Shown here one piece after another: positions 36,322-44,834 of a stretch of 64,000 nt of DNA (position 1 is the stretch's first letter; every line of letters begins with the position of its first letter). The stretch lies in assembly GCF_014191715.1 (NCBI RefSeq), contig NZ_JACHWY010000001.1, positions 1,612,001-1,676,000 of the forward strand. The letters run 5' to 3'. The translations under genes and the position numbers were made by a program. This DNA comes from Litorivivens lipolytica (GTDB lineage Bacteria; Pseudomonadota; Gammaproteobacteria; Pseudomonadales; Spongiibacteraceae). The notes under the pieces are model-generated. The model made no database searches, had not been told where the DNA came from, and was given only the letters and a program-made list of their open reading frames with translations.

Positions 36322-37323
36322 TTAGTGAACCGGCAGCTTGTCCTCACAGCCAGCCGGTTCAGTCTCAACCTGCTTCTCTGACAACTCACGCTCACTGCGC
36401 GCCAATCGCTGATCAAAAGGCTTGAGTGTTCTTGCGTGAGTAATCGCCTTGCGCGCGGTGAGTGGGCAGCCCTCTGCATCCAGCGCAAAGGCGAAATTAT
36501 TCCACGCCAGCGCGTTATCCGGCTGCAACTGCAAGCCTCGTTGAAAATACGCCAGCGCGCCATCGCGCTTTTGTTCCTGTAGCAGGTTCGCCATCAAAAA
36601 CTGAGCCGTAGCCGAACGCGGCCAGCGCTCCACGGATCGTTCGAGAACCGCCTCGTAGTCACTGTCGGATATCGTGGCAGTCTCCCGCATTTTCTCCAAC
36701 TCAGACAGATACAGCAGCACAGAAACCGTTTCTGGTATCCGTCCTAGCGGCAGCGGCACCAGCCCCCAGTAGTCGCTGCGGTGCCAGGTCTTCATAAAGG
36801 TGCGCGAAGGCACTGAATAATACGCCTGATCACCGGAGTGCAGCAGTAGCTTGGCGCCATTGTCTTCATAACCAACGACCAGCGCGTAATGCCACTGCGG
36901 CCACCAGTTAAAAGACAGGTTCTGCAATACCAGCACCGGATTGCCCGCATCGAGCTCCTTGACCAAAGCATCCAGCGTGGGTGATGCCGGATAAGGCATC
37001 ATCCCCTGGCGACGAACGGCTGCGGTCATTTCCAGCGTCAACGAACCCTCGCGCCCCGGTACATAGACCTGCCGGATCAGCTCGTCCATATCCACGCTCT
37101 GACCGTGAAATTTCATCGCGGACGACAGGGCTGCAGGGCCACAATAGGCCAAGTCCTGCTCTACAAAGGGTACATCAAGCTTGTGGCTGGCCTGAGCCGG
37201 AGGGGTTGTAGGCGTCACACTGGCACAGGCTGATACCAATACGGTGGCAAGCCCAAGAATAACGCGACGAAAAAAAGCTCGCCCCAAAGAGGCGAGCTTC
37301 TGGCTTTCAGTTTTACTGTTCAC
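36322..37323 (-). CDS. PA2778-type C39-like cysteine peptidase lipoprotein
   Basis: 333-residue predicted lipoprotein (LVSAC lipobox, Cys33). A papain-fold C39-like domain follows: catalytic Cys61 in DLAYCGPAAL and His145 in QWHYALVVGY. The C-terminal half (about 220-320) has TPR-like repeats (AQFLMANLLQEQKRDGALAYFQRGLQLQPDNALAWNNFAFAL). It pairs with a PA2779-like small protein upstream, as in pseudomonads; the substrate is unknown. GTG 37323 as start gives an N-terminus that overlaps a terminator-like hairpin (37270-37299); an alternative TTG at 37287 would shorten the signal region. Confidence 0.8.
   Translation of the reverse strand: MNSKTESQKLASLGRAFFRRVILGLATVLVSACASVTPTTPPAQASHKLDVPFVEQDLAYCGPAALSSAMKFHGQSVDMDELIRQVYVPGREGSLTLEMTAAVRRQGMMPYPASPTLDALVKELDAGNPVLVLQNLSFNWWPQWHYALVVGYEDNGAKLLLHSGDQAYYSVPSRTFMKTWHRSDYWGLVPLPLGRIPETVSVLLYLSELEKMRETATISDSDYEAVLERSVERWPRSATAQFLMANLLQEQKRDGALAYFQRGLQLQPDNALAWNNFAFALDAEGCPLTARKAITHARTLKPFDQRLARSERELSEKQVETEPAGCEDKLPVH
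37270..37299 (-). terminator. Terminator-like hairpin inside 5' end of PA2778-type gene
   Basis: AAGCTCGCC (37275-37283 on plus) pairs with GGCGAGCTT (37291-37299), and on the minus strand the stem is followed by seven T and then CG. It lies 24-54 bases after the GTG start of 36322-37323 and 52-81 bases after the PA2779-like stop at 37351, so it may act as an attenuator reducing the downstream gene. Confidence 0.7.
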
Positions 37324-37350
37324 AATACGTTTCTTTCAGAAAGTCTGCGA

Positions 37351-37749
37351 TCAGTTAACCGGACGGATAAAGGGGAAGATATCGGTTGCGCCGATCACAT
37401 CAGTAATCACAAACACGATAAAGATGGTCAGCACCACACCCACAAGACCGGCACCCGCAGGAGCATCTTGCAGCGTCGCGTTTAGCTCGGCCAGTTCATC
37501 GGCTGTCATCGCATCAATACGTGAGTCCACGTCAGCCGGAGAAACACCCAGCTCTACCAGCTGCTCTTTTACATCATCCCGATCCAGAAAATCTTTCACG
37601 GCCTGTTTGCTTTCGAATTGATGCTGCTCGACCAACATGTCAGAAGATGAAACAACCCCTGCATTGGCAGAAGAAAGCAGCAGGCCACTCCACATAACCA
37701 GTGCTGACAGAATCAGTGACAAGGTCTTTCCGGCTTTTGAACGATGCAT
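37351..37749 (-). CDS. PA2779-like small secreted/membrane protein
   Basis: 132-residue protein. ATG 37749 follows a perfect AGGAGGT, which overrides the longer frame to 37839. Signal peptide to about residue 31 (LLLSSANA), an acidic helical middle (QAVKDFLDRDDVKEQLVELGVSPADVDSRIDAMTADEL), then a hydrophobic segment (AGAGLVGVVLTIFIVFVITDVIGA) and a short tail. This is the layout of PA2779-family proteins, the usual neighbours of PA2778-type peptidases; it may be the peptidase's substrate or anchor. Function unproven. Confidence 0.8.
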   Translation of the reverse strand: MHRSKAGKTLSLILSALVMWSGLLLSSANAGVVSSSDMLVEQHQFESKQAVKDFLDRDDVKEQLVELGVSPADVDSRIDAMTADELAELNATLQDAPAGAGLVGVVLTIFIVFVITDVIGATDIFPFIRPVN

Positions 37750-37888
37750 AATGCTACCTCCTGTTGAGCTTCCCATGCATTTTTCAATTTGCATTCTACC
37801 TGCCTTACTCAGGCGAGTAGAGTGCTTGTAAATATTCACGCGGCAGTCGCGCCTTACCTAAACCCTATCGACCCTAGACCCTATCGAC

Positions 37889-38671
37889 TCAGACAGCGAG
37901 CGCCACCATACAGCTATAGACCAGTACCTCCGCAATTTGTTGCGCGGCGCCGAGGGCATCACCGGTGAATCCCCCCAGGCGTTGCCGTAACTGTGCGGAA
38001 AATCCCACTCGAAACAGCGCCAGGGTCACACAAACACAAATTAAAACGGTGATATTCACAAATATAAAAAGGGGTAGCAGCGGCAAAGCGCCAATCAACA
38101 GTGCGCGCGGATTAATGGCATTCGCCAGCGGTTTACTTTTCCCCTCACTTTTTGCGTAAGGCGTATTGAGCATCAGGCTAATGGCGAGCCAGCGGCTCAA
38201 TGTTGCTGATAATATAATCGCGGCAATAACAACGGTGCCGGGCAGAGTCGCAATCAGCAACACACGAAATCCGAGTATAAAAAACAGACCCGCCACACCA
38301 AAAGTACCGAGCCGGGAATCAGTCATGATACGCAGTCGCGAACTGACATCCTGACCGCCAAAACTGTCACAGTAGTCCGCAAAACCGTCCTCGTGAAATG
38401 CCCCCGTCAACAGAACTCCCAGCATGACGCTAGTCATCGAGGCGAGCCAGACATTATCAAACAGTGAGAGTGCGAGGCTATAAGCCAGCGCCTGCAATAG
38501 GCCAAGCACAAACCCTACCCACGGAAAAAATCGCGCAGCCCGATTGAGGGCGTCCGGCGAATAATCCAGCGCACCCAGCGCCGGCAGGCGAGTCAAAAAA
38601 GTCCAAGCCAGCCAGAATTCATTAATGGCAGCTGAGAGGGGGGAACGTTCAGATAGTGAGGGATCAGACAT
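37889..38671 (-). CDS. cobS: Adenosylcobinamide-GDP ribazoletransferase CobS
   Basis: Integral membrane enzyme joining adenosylcobinamide-GDP with alpha-ribazole in the last steps of vitamin B12 synthesis or salvage. 260 residues from ATG 38671 (the TTG at 38698 has no ribosome site). Diagnostic motif LTGAFHEDGFADYCDSFGG near 90-108 carries the metal-binding acidic residues; five to six hydrophobic segments follow. No other cob genes in the window. Confidence 0.92.
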   Translation of the reverse strand: MSDPSLSERSPLSAAINEFWLAWTFLTRLPALGALDYSPDALNRAARFFPWVGFVLGLLQALAYSLALSLFDNVWLASMTSVMLGVLLTGAFHEDGFADYCDSFGGQDVSSRLRIMTDSRLGTFGVAGLFFILGFRVLLIATLPGTVVIAAIILSATLSRWLAISLMLNTPYAKSEGKSKPLANAINPRALLIGALPLLPLFIFVNITVLICVCVTLALFRVGFSAQLRQRLGGFTGDALGAAQQIAEVLVYSCMVALAV

Positions 38672-38773
38672 GACGAGGAAGTCGCGGCAAAAGGGCAAGC
38701 TTAGCCGCTCACTCTCGTCAGCGAAAGGGTTCCCTCAGTGAGCGCGACCGAAGAAACCCTACTCTAAGTTTGG

Positions 38774-39187
38774 TCAGTGCACGTTAATGGCAATACGCCG
38801 CGGCTCTGCTTCCTTGGATTTCGGCAAATGAATCGCCAGTACGCCATTACTGTATTTGGCATCAATGCGATCCACATCAGCGATTTTCGGCAGCGTAAAA
38901 CGACGCACGAAATCGCCGCGCCAGCGCTCCGTACTCAGCCGAGTGCGCTCGCACTCATCCCATTCGCGCTTGCCCTTAATGGTCAGCTGCTGGGAATGGG
39001 TTGTGATTTCGACATTGTCCGGGTTTACCCCGGGCAGATCGACGGTAATAAAATAACCGCTGTCGTCTTCGGACAGATCCACCGCTGGACTCCAGGTCTG
39101 CTGCTCGGACCCTGCATTCACGAGGCGGTTAAAATCCCGGCGGAAATCATCCAGCCAGGCATAGGGGGTATAAGTAAAGGTAGACAT
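38774..39187 (-). CDS. Hsp20/alpha-crystallin family small heat shock protein
   Basis: 137-residue holdase chaperone. The alpha-crystallin domain spans about 35-130: WSPAVDLSEDDSGYFITVDLPGVNPDNVEI, RWRGDFVRRFTLPKIADVD, and the closing GVLAIHLPKSKE. Ribosome site GGAGGTGAATC before ATG 39187. The C-terminus ends RRIAINVH, in which I-x-I takes the place of the usual IxI/V anchor. No neighbouring chaperone genes. Confidence 0.9.
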   Translation of the reverse strand: MSTFTYTPYAWLDDFRRDFNRLVNAGSEQQTWSPAVDLSEDDSGYFITVDLPGVNPDNVEITTHSQQLTIKGKREWDECERTRLSTERWRGDFVRRFTLPKIADVDRIDAKYSNGVLAIHLPKSKEAEPRRIAINVH

Positions 39188-39393
39188 GATTCACCTCCAG
39201 GTGCTTTCACCAAATGCTTTCGCAACTACCCAAATCATCAATACCTTTCCAGGCAGTGGGTTTCTTTCAGCCTGTTACTGCCAAAATGGGGGCGACGGGG
39301 GATTTTTCAAGAGTGCGCTTTCAAGTTCGCGCGCACTGGGGTTAGACTTAGCCCCTTACTGACATGTGCACGATCCGATAACAGGAGCCAACC

Positions 39394-39873
39394 ATGACGA
39401 TTAAAACCGGCGACAAGATTCCTTCACTGACTCTGAAAACCATGGGCAAGGAAGGCCCGGAAGACATCACCACCGACAGCATTTTCAGCAGCAAAAAAGT
39501 GGTACTGTTCGCGGTACCCGGTGCCTTCACTCCCGGCTGCTCCATGACCCATCTGCCGGGCTTTGTGGTCAATGCCGACAAGATCAAAGCCAAGGGCGTC
39601 GATACCATCGCCTGCCTGTCCGTCAATGATGCCTTTGTAATGGGCGCCTGGGGCAAGGATCAGAATGCCGACGAAATTCTGATGCTGGCCGATGGCAATG
39701 CGGAGTTCACCAAAGCCTGCGGTCTGGAAATGGATGGCAGCGGTTTTGGTATGGGTATTCGCTGCAAGCGAATGGCCATGATCGTTGACGACGGTGTGGT
39801 CAGCCACTTCGCGATTGAACCACCCGGCGGCATCGTAGAGACCTCCGCCGAAAAAATGCTCGAACTGCTTTAA
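39394..39873 (+). CDS. Peroxiredoxin (Prx5/AhpE-like group)
   Basis: 159-residue thiol peroxidase reducing hydroperoxides. Peroxidatic Cys49 lies in FTPGCSMTHLPG, the Prx5-type signature, and the late block CGLEMDGSGFGMGIRCKRMAMIVDDG matches. C-terminal half has a second Cys that may resolve the disulfide. It is 23 bases ahead of murI on the same strand. Confidence 0.92.
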   Translation: MTIKTGDKIPSLTLKTMGKEGPEDITTDSIFSSKKVVLFAVPGAFTPGCSMTHLPGFVVNADKIKAKGVDTIACLSVNDAFVMGAWGKDQNADEILMLADGNAEFTKACGLEMDGSGFGMGIRCKRMAMIVDDGVVSHFAIEPPGGIVETSAEKMLELL

Positions 39874-39896
39874 GTCGACAGCCCGGACAGACACCC

Positions 39897-40709
39897 GTGA
39901 GTGCAGTACCAACCGTTTTGGTGTTCGATTCGGGCGTAGGCTCCCTCAGTATTGGCGGCGAAATTCATCGCCGCCTGCCCCACCTCAATCTGATCTACGC
40001 GATGGACGCCGGCGGCTTCCCCTACGGCGAATGGGAGGAAGGTGCGCTCAGCGATCATATTTGTGCAACTGTCACTACACTGGTTGAGCAGACTTCCCCG
40101 GACCTGATCGTTATCGCCTGCAATTCCGCCAGCACTACCGTGCTGCCCGCCCTGCGTGGACAACTGAGTATTCCCGTGGTGGGTGTTGTGCCCGCCATAA
40201 AACCTGCGGCAGCTATCAGCCAAAGCAGAGTGATTGGTCTACTTGCCACACCCGGGACCGTGCGCCGCCAGTACACGGCCCAGTTGATTCAGGATTTTGC
40301 CGCTGACTGCAAGGTGCTCTCGGTTGGCAGCGGCGCACTGGCACCCGCTATTGAGCAACGGTTCTGGAGCGGGCTTGAGCAACCCGGCTTATACGCGGAG
40401 ATTGCTCAAGAATTCAATCGCCAGCCGGGGTCCAATGAAATGGACACGCTGGTCCTGGCCTGCACGCATTTCCCGCTGATTTCCGCGCAGTTGCAGCGCC
40501 ACTTTCCCGGCGTGACACTGATTGATTCCGGTGAAGCGATTGCGCGTCGGGTCGAGTCGCTGCTCGGCAGCAACAGCGATGCATCAAATGGAAGTGGGTT
40601 ACAGCAGGTTGTCGTTGTGGGAGAGCGAGAGCTTAGCGCCTGCTTCAAAACACAGCTTGCCCAGCGCGGAATCTCTGAAACCCCGTCTTTTTTGCTTAGC
40701 GAGCGTTAA
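39897..40709 (+). CDS. murI: Glutamate racemase
   Basis: 270-residue cofactor-free racemase making D-glutamate for peptidoglycan. Both catalytic Cys are in their motifs: VIACNSAST near 75 and LACTHFPL near 187. FDSGVGSLSI opens the protein. Translation starts at GTG 39897; no nearby ATG keeps the N-terminus. The 3' end overlaps the convergent gene 40696-41040 by 14 bases. Confidence 0.93.
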   Translation: MSAVPTVLVFDSGVGSLSIGGEIHRRLPHLNLIYAMDAGGFPYGEWEEGALSDHICATVTTLVEQTSPDLIVIACNSASTTVLPALRGQLSIPVVGVVPAIKPAAAISQSRVIGLLATPGTVRRQYTAQLIQDFAADCKVLSVGSGALAPAIEQRFWSGLEQPGLYAEIAQEFNRQPGSNEMDTLVLACTHFPLISAQLQRHFPGVTLIDSGEAIARRVESLLGSNSDASNGSGLQQVVVVGERELSACFKTQLAQRGISETPSFLLSER

Positions 40710-41040
40710 AGGTATCCAGTTCTGCGTGCACCTGACGCGAGATGGAATCCATATTCTCAACGGTGCGATTGTAGGCATTTAATCGCTCCAGCAGAATTTC
40801 CACATCCACATCGGGCTCGCTGGCCTTGAGTGCGTCAATACAATCCAGAAAGCTTTGAGCTTCTGCCTGATAATCTCGCATGTTGCGGTAGGCGTCGAGC
40901 ATGGTCTGTTTATCAGCAGTGCTGCCATCAGGCACGGCGGGCATTACGGGCTCGTGGCAGTCTGCGAAAGCAGACGGGGTTAGTGCGCAAACCAGATACA
41001 GCAAGCTGGCCACTCCGATGGCCTTATTATGTAATTTCAT
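40696..41040 (-). CDS. Hypothetical periplasmic protein
   Basis: 114 residues from ATG 41040 (KLHNKAIGVASLLYLVCALTPSAFA signal, cleavage near residue 26). The mature part is a helical, acidic protein with a Cys at DCHEPV and another in FLDCIDAL, possibly a disulfide. I do not recognise a family. The convergent overlap with murI shows compact packing rather than a functional link. Confidence 0.6.
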   Translation of the reverse strand: MKLHNKAIGVASLLYLVCALTPSAFADCHEPVMPAVPDGSTADKQTMLDAYRNMRDYQAEAQSFLDCIDALKASEPDVDVEILLERLNAYNRTVENMDSISRQVHAELDTFNAR

Positions 41041-41085
41041 TGATACCGTAGGGACAAATTTTTGGGGCACAACCTTAACAGGTTT

Positions 41086-41116
41086 CCGCAAAAAAGAAAG
41101 GAGGCATTCGCCTCCT
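41086..41116 (-). terminator. Intrinsic terminator of Rieske oxygenase gene
   Basis: On the minus strand GGAGGC and GCCTCC (41110-41115 with 41100-41105) form a stem with a four-base loop, followed by TTTCTTTTTT. It sits 27 bases after the stop at 41143. Confidence 0.88.
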
Positions 41117-41142
41117 TCCTGTTCACCGTTATTCGCCGAAAT

Positions 41143-42132
41143 TTACAGGGCTTTCGGGTCGAAATCGACGTAGAACTGGCTGTACCACTTGCGGAATTTC
41201 GCGATCGGGCCGTCGCCATCACAGAGGATGGGCAAGGGGCGGTAGATCTTGTGCTCCCAGATCGGCGCGTCTTCTTCCAGCTGACCCACGATATCCTTGA
41301 TGATGGCTGCGTTAACGCCGCCCTTCTTCACTTCGCCGTTAACCTTGGGCTGGCTGAAAGCAAAACGCACTTGCACGGTATCGTTATCAATCGGCGTCGT
41401 CAGGCCCATCAGGCAGGTTTCAGCAATACCCTTAAAGCGGGTGTAGCCCTGACCGGGACCGAAGCTGGCGGTGTGAATCTCACCTTTCACCTCACCGCGT
41501 GGCGTCGGCATGTTCGCTTTCTGCAAACCGCGGACTTTCGGGCCATCATAGGTCGTCTCCCACTCAGGGAAGGACGCGGTACCGTGAACATAGCGGAAGT
41601 GAGCCGGGTCGGCCGCATTTTCAGCCATTTCCTGAGGATGGGTTTTCAGGGTCCAGTCGAAGCGTTCCTGAGGTGACCAGTCGTCGCTGTTCATCTCATC
41701 ATGCGACTCCACTTCCCACAGCGGCGCGACGCGCTCGGGGTGATACCAGGCCCAGATAACCTGATTAGTTTCCCGGGTCGGGAAAGAAAACAGGCACTGC
41801 TTGCCCGCTACTTTCGGCGGCATGTTTTTGGCGTAGGGCACATCGGTGCACTCGCCGTTTTCGTTGAACTTCCAGGCGTGGAAAGGACAGACAATAGATT
41901 CGCCCTCAATACGGCCGCCCTTGCCTTCGTTCTCGTGAATCCCATAGCCCAGATGAGCACCCAGGTGAGGACAGTAGGCCTCTAGCAGAACCGGCGTACC
42001 GCTCTCAGTTCGAAACAGCACCAGATCCTGATTAAAGTAACGAACCGCACGGGATTCGCCCGCAGCCAGCTCATCGGAATAAGAAACAGCAAACCAGCCA
42101 AAGGGCATGGGCATGGGGTAACGGGTCGACAT
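41143..42132 (-). CDS. Rieske-type oxygenase (KshA/Neverland-like)
   Basis: 329-residue oxygenase component. ATG 42132 follows GAGGTG with good spacing; the earlier ATG 42150 is a poorer choice. The Rieske cluster ligands are C-P-H (YCPHLGAHLGYG) and C-P-F-H (VCPFHAWKF), and the mononuclear iron motif is ENAADPAHFRYVHG. The short, KshA-like organisation (CPFHxW, VPYAK after it) resembles 3-ketosteroid 9-alpha-hydroxylase and sterol 7-desaturase enzymes. It needs a reductase partner, which is not adjacent. The steroid link is inference and would fit the heteromeric acyl-CoA dehydrogenase pair. Confidence 0.85.
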   Translation of the reverse strand: MSTRYPMPMPFGWFAVSYSDELAAGESRAVRYFNQDLVLFRTESGTPVLLEAYCPHLGAHLGYGIHENEGKGGRIEGESIVCPFHAWKFNENGECTDVPYAKNMPPKVAGKQCLFSFPTRETNQVIWAWYHPERVAPLWEVESHDEMNSDDWSPQERFDWTLKTHPQEMAENAADPAHFRYVHGTASFPEWETTYDGPKVRGLQKANMPTPRGEVKGEIHTASFGPGQGYTRFKGIAETCLMGLTTPIDNDTVQVRFAFSQPKVNGEVKKGGVNAAIIKDIVGQLEEDAPIWEHKIYRPLPILCDGDGPIAKFRKWYSQFYVDFDPKAL

Positions 42133-42306
42133 GTCTTTCACCTCACTCATGTGCGCTCATAAGGCACGTAGATTACAGGCTGCTACTCTACGCCCCCCGC
42201 GCCAGCAGACAATGACATATCCTGTCACAATGCTGTCCATAGCTGCCAATAGGGCAAAATTCAGCGATTTATGACCGATTTTGCCAAATTTTAAGCCAAA
42301 AAGTTG

Positions 42307-43680
42307 TCAGTGAATCAGAACAAAGCTCAGCAGCGCGACAATCAGGGCCCCGAAAATACTCAGCACAATGCCACGTCTGGCCATATCAGGCACCCGAATC
42401 AGGCCACTGCCATAGACGATGGCATTGGGAGCAGTCGCAATCGGCAGCGTGAAGGCGCAACTGGCACTGATTGCTGCGGGCACCATCAATAAGGCGGGCG
42501 GCAGACCAAGCCCGAGAGCGGCAGCGCCCAAAATCGGCATAAGCAAGGTTGCCGTCGCCATATTGCTGGTCGCCTCAGTCAGAAAGGTCACGCTCAGGCA
42601 GAGCACCACCAGAAGCAGCAAGACCGGCCAATGCGCCAGCGCGGTCACCGCACCGGCTACCTGTTCAGACAAGCCCGAGGCCGCGAAGGCTTTGGCAATG
42701 CAGATACCGCCGCCGAATAGAATCAGTATTCCCCAAGGCAGCTCCCGGGTCGCCTCCCAATCCAGCAGGCGTCCGCCCTTGCCATCGCCAATGGCAAACA
42801 GACTAGCGCCCGCCAACAGCGCGATCGTCGCGTCATTGGCACCCGGCAGATTCAACAGACCGGACCATCCTCCGAAGGGTTCGCTGCGGGTAATCCACAA
42901 CAGCGCCGTTGCCAGAAATACCCAGAGCACGCGTTTTTGCGCGATATCCCAAGGCTCACGATCCGGTAGGCCGGCAGACAGCGAACTGCGCAAGCCGCGT
43001 GACAGCCTCCACATGGCCACGGGTAAAAACAAAACCACCACCGGCAGGCCCCAGCGCATCCAACCGAGAAAACTGATTTCCTCACCCGTAAGCTCGGTGT
43101 AGACCTGCATGAAAACCAGATTCGGCGGGGTGCCAATGGGTGTTGCAATACCGCCGATACTGGCAGCGTAGGCGATGCCCAGCAGCAGTGGCACCGCCAG
43201 CGACGGACGCTGCAAACGATCCAATATCGCCAAGGCAACCGGCAGCAACATCAAAGTAGTGGCAGTATTGGAAATCCACATGCTGAGCATGGCCGAGGCC
43301 AGCATGAAGCCCACAATGAGCCGCCGCTCGCTGCCGGCACCGACCCAATGCAGCGCCATCAGCGCCAGATGATAGTGGGTACCGCGATAAGCCATCGCCC
43401 GCGACAACAGGAAACCACCCAGCATCAGCAGCACAATGGATGCGCCGTAGGCCTCAGCCACCTCACGGCTGCTGAGCACGCCAAATAACGGAAAAACCGC
43501 CAGCGGGATCATCGCTGTAACCGCAATCGGAACAGCCTCGGCAAACCACCAGCCCAGACAGAAAGCAGTCACAGTCAGCGTGACCAGCGCCGGCTGTTCA
43601 AGTCCGGTGAAACTGCCAACAAGAACGCTCAAGGCTGCCAGCAAAGGGCCGCTGGCGAGGCGCCATGGTATTGCTTTCAT
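42307..43680 (-). CDS. SLC13/DASS family transporter
   Basis: 457-residue inner-membrane carrier, about 11-12 hydrophobic segments. Landmarks: SMWISNTATTLMLLPVAL near residues 138-155 (SNT sodium/substrate motif), ASIGGIATPIGTPPNLVFM near 180, and FLTEATSNMATATLLMPILG near 380 (the second SNT-like repeat). The family imports dicarboxylates or sulfate with sodium; the exact substrate cannot be read. Six bases separate its start from the stop of the next minus gene. Confidence 0.9.
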   Translation of the reverse strand: MKAIPWRLASGPLLAALSVLVGSFTGLEQPALVTLTVTAFCLGWWFAEAVPIAVTAMIPLAVFPLFGVLSSREVAEAYGASIVLLMLGGFLLSRAMAYRGTHYHLALMALHWVGAGSERRLIVGFMLASAMLSMWISNTATTLMLLPVALAILDRLQRPSLAVPLLLGIAYAASIGGIATPIGTPPNLVFMQVYTELTGEEISFLGWMRWGLPVVVLFLPVAMWRLSRGLRSSLSAGLPDREPWDIAQKRVLWVFLATALLWITRSEPFGGWSGLLNLPGANDATIALLAGASLFAIGDGKGGRLLDWEATRELPWGILILFGGGICIAKAFAASGLSEQVAGAVTALAHWPVLLLLVVLCLSVTFLTEATSNMATATLLMPILGAAALGLGLPPALLMVPAAISASCAFTLPIATAPNAIVYGSGLIRVPDMARRGIVLSIFGALIVALLSFVLIH

Positions 43681-43686
43681 CCGCGG

Positions 43687-44763
43687 TTACTGCTTGTCAG
43701 GCTGAGCAGCATCCGAGGACTGCGGCGCGGGCACACGCAACAGTCTATTGCCCGCATACGACCCGATAAACCAGTACGGACCCCATTCGACCGCGACCGT
43801 GCCTGCACCCATCGGCGCACCCTGCTGGCTAAATACCATTTCGGCTTCCAGCGTTGCCGGATCAATAGCAACGAGTTCAAAACGTGACTCGCAGGCGCCG
43901 TTGTGCACATCTCCACACAACCCAGGCAAAAGCTTATCCTGTGGGTGAGAAGCCACGATCAAACGACCGTCCGGCAGCCAACTGCTGTTATCAGGTTGAG
44001 CGACCGACACATCACCGAGGACTTCTCCGGTTTCCCGCTTCAGTTTGCGCACCCGGTTGTTGATGTAGTGATTCAGAAAAACATGCTGACCGTCGGCACT
44101 GATCTGGATGCCGTTGGGGAAGGATCCCGCGCTGCCCGGCAGAATGCTCATCCCGGTGTCCGGGTGCCATTGCCAGACATGGCCCAGCTCGGCCCCGAAC
44201 AGGGTGCGCACGATGGCGAGCACGTTATCTTTGGGGAACATGTGGGTAACCAGAAAGCCACCGTCCGGCGTTGCCACTACATCATTGAGAAAGGCATCAC
44301 CGGGCGGTACAACACAGCCCTGCCACTGCAAGGTGTTATCGCTGCGCCATTCGAAAAACTCGACGGACTCGCGACCACCGTGATTGACCACCAGCAACTG
44401 CCAACGACCATCGGATCGTTCAGACAGATGAATACCGTGAGGCGAAATGGCAGCGCCCGGTGCACCGGGGCAATCCTCACTACCCCAACCCTCGGGCTGC
44501 GCCGTCTGATTTGCCAGCGGGTACAGCGGCAGCGTCTTTTCGGTCTGCGGATCAAACAGTACCAGACTACCGGCACTCGACCCGGTAATGCCTCCGAACT
44601 GACTCAGAATCAGCTGCTTGCCATCCGGTGTCGGCTCAATATCCTCCGGTGCTTGCAGGCCGCAGATTGGCACCCGATCGTCGACCGGCTCGCAGGGGAA
44701 GTCCTGCTGGGCATCACAGGCTGCCAGCAGAAACGGCAGCAACAAAAGGGAAAATCGCTTCAT
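43687..44763 (-). CDS. Beta-propeller lipoprotein (SMP-30/strictosidine-synthase-like)
   Basis: 358 residues from ATG 44763, with a clear lipoprotein signal (RFSLLLLPFLLAAC, Cys at residue 17). The body is a six-bladed-propeller type sequence: EDIEPTPDGKQLILSQFGG, ISPHGIHLS, FLNDVVATPDGGFLVTHMF, FPNGIQISADGQHVFLNHYINNRVRKL and NSSWLPDGRLIVAS. Such proteins include lactonases and esterases. It lies downstream of a PepSY protein and a TonB receptor on the same strand (71-base gap), so iron starvation may co-regulate it. Catalytic role not shown. Confidence 0.78.
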   Translation of the reverse strand: MKRFSLLLLPFLLAACDAQQDFPCEPVDDRVPICGLQAPEDIEPTPDGKQLILSQFGGITGSSAGSLVLFDPQTEKTLPLYPLANQTAQPEGWGSEDCPGAPGAAISPHGIHLSERSDGRWQLLVVNHGGRESVEFFEWRSDNTLQWQGCVVPPGDAFLNDVVATPDGGFLVTHMFPKDNVLAIVRTLFGAELGHVWQWHPDTGMSILPGSAGSFPNGIQISADGQHVFLNHYINNRVRKLKRETGEVLGDVSVAQPDNSSWLPDGRLIVASHPQDKLLPGLCGDVHNGACESRFELVAIDPATLEAEMVFSQQGAPMGAGTVAVEWGPYWFIGSYAGNRLLRVPAPQSSDAAQPDKQ

Positions 44764-44834
44764 GGTACACCTGCTTTTATGATTATCCGGGCACCATACT
44801 ACCTGTGGACTTGCCATGAAAACCAGTCGCGCGA

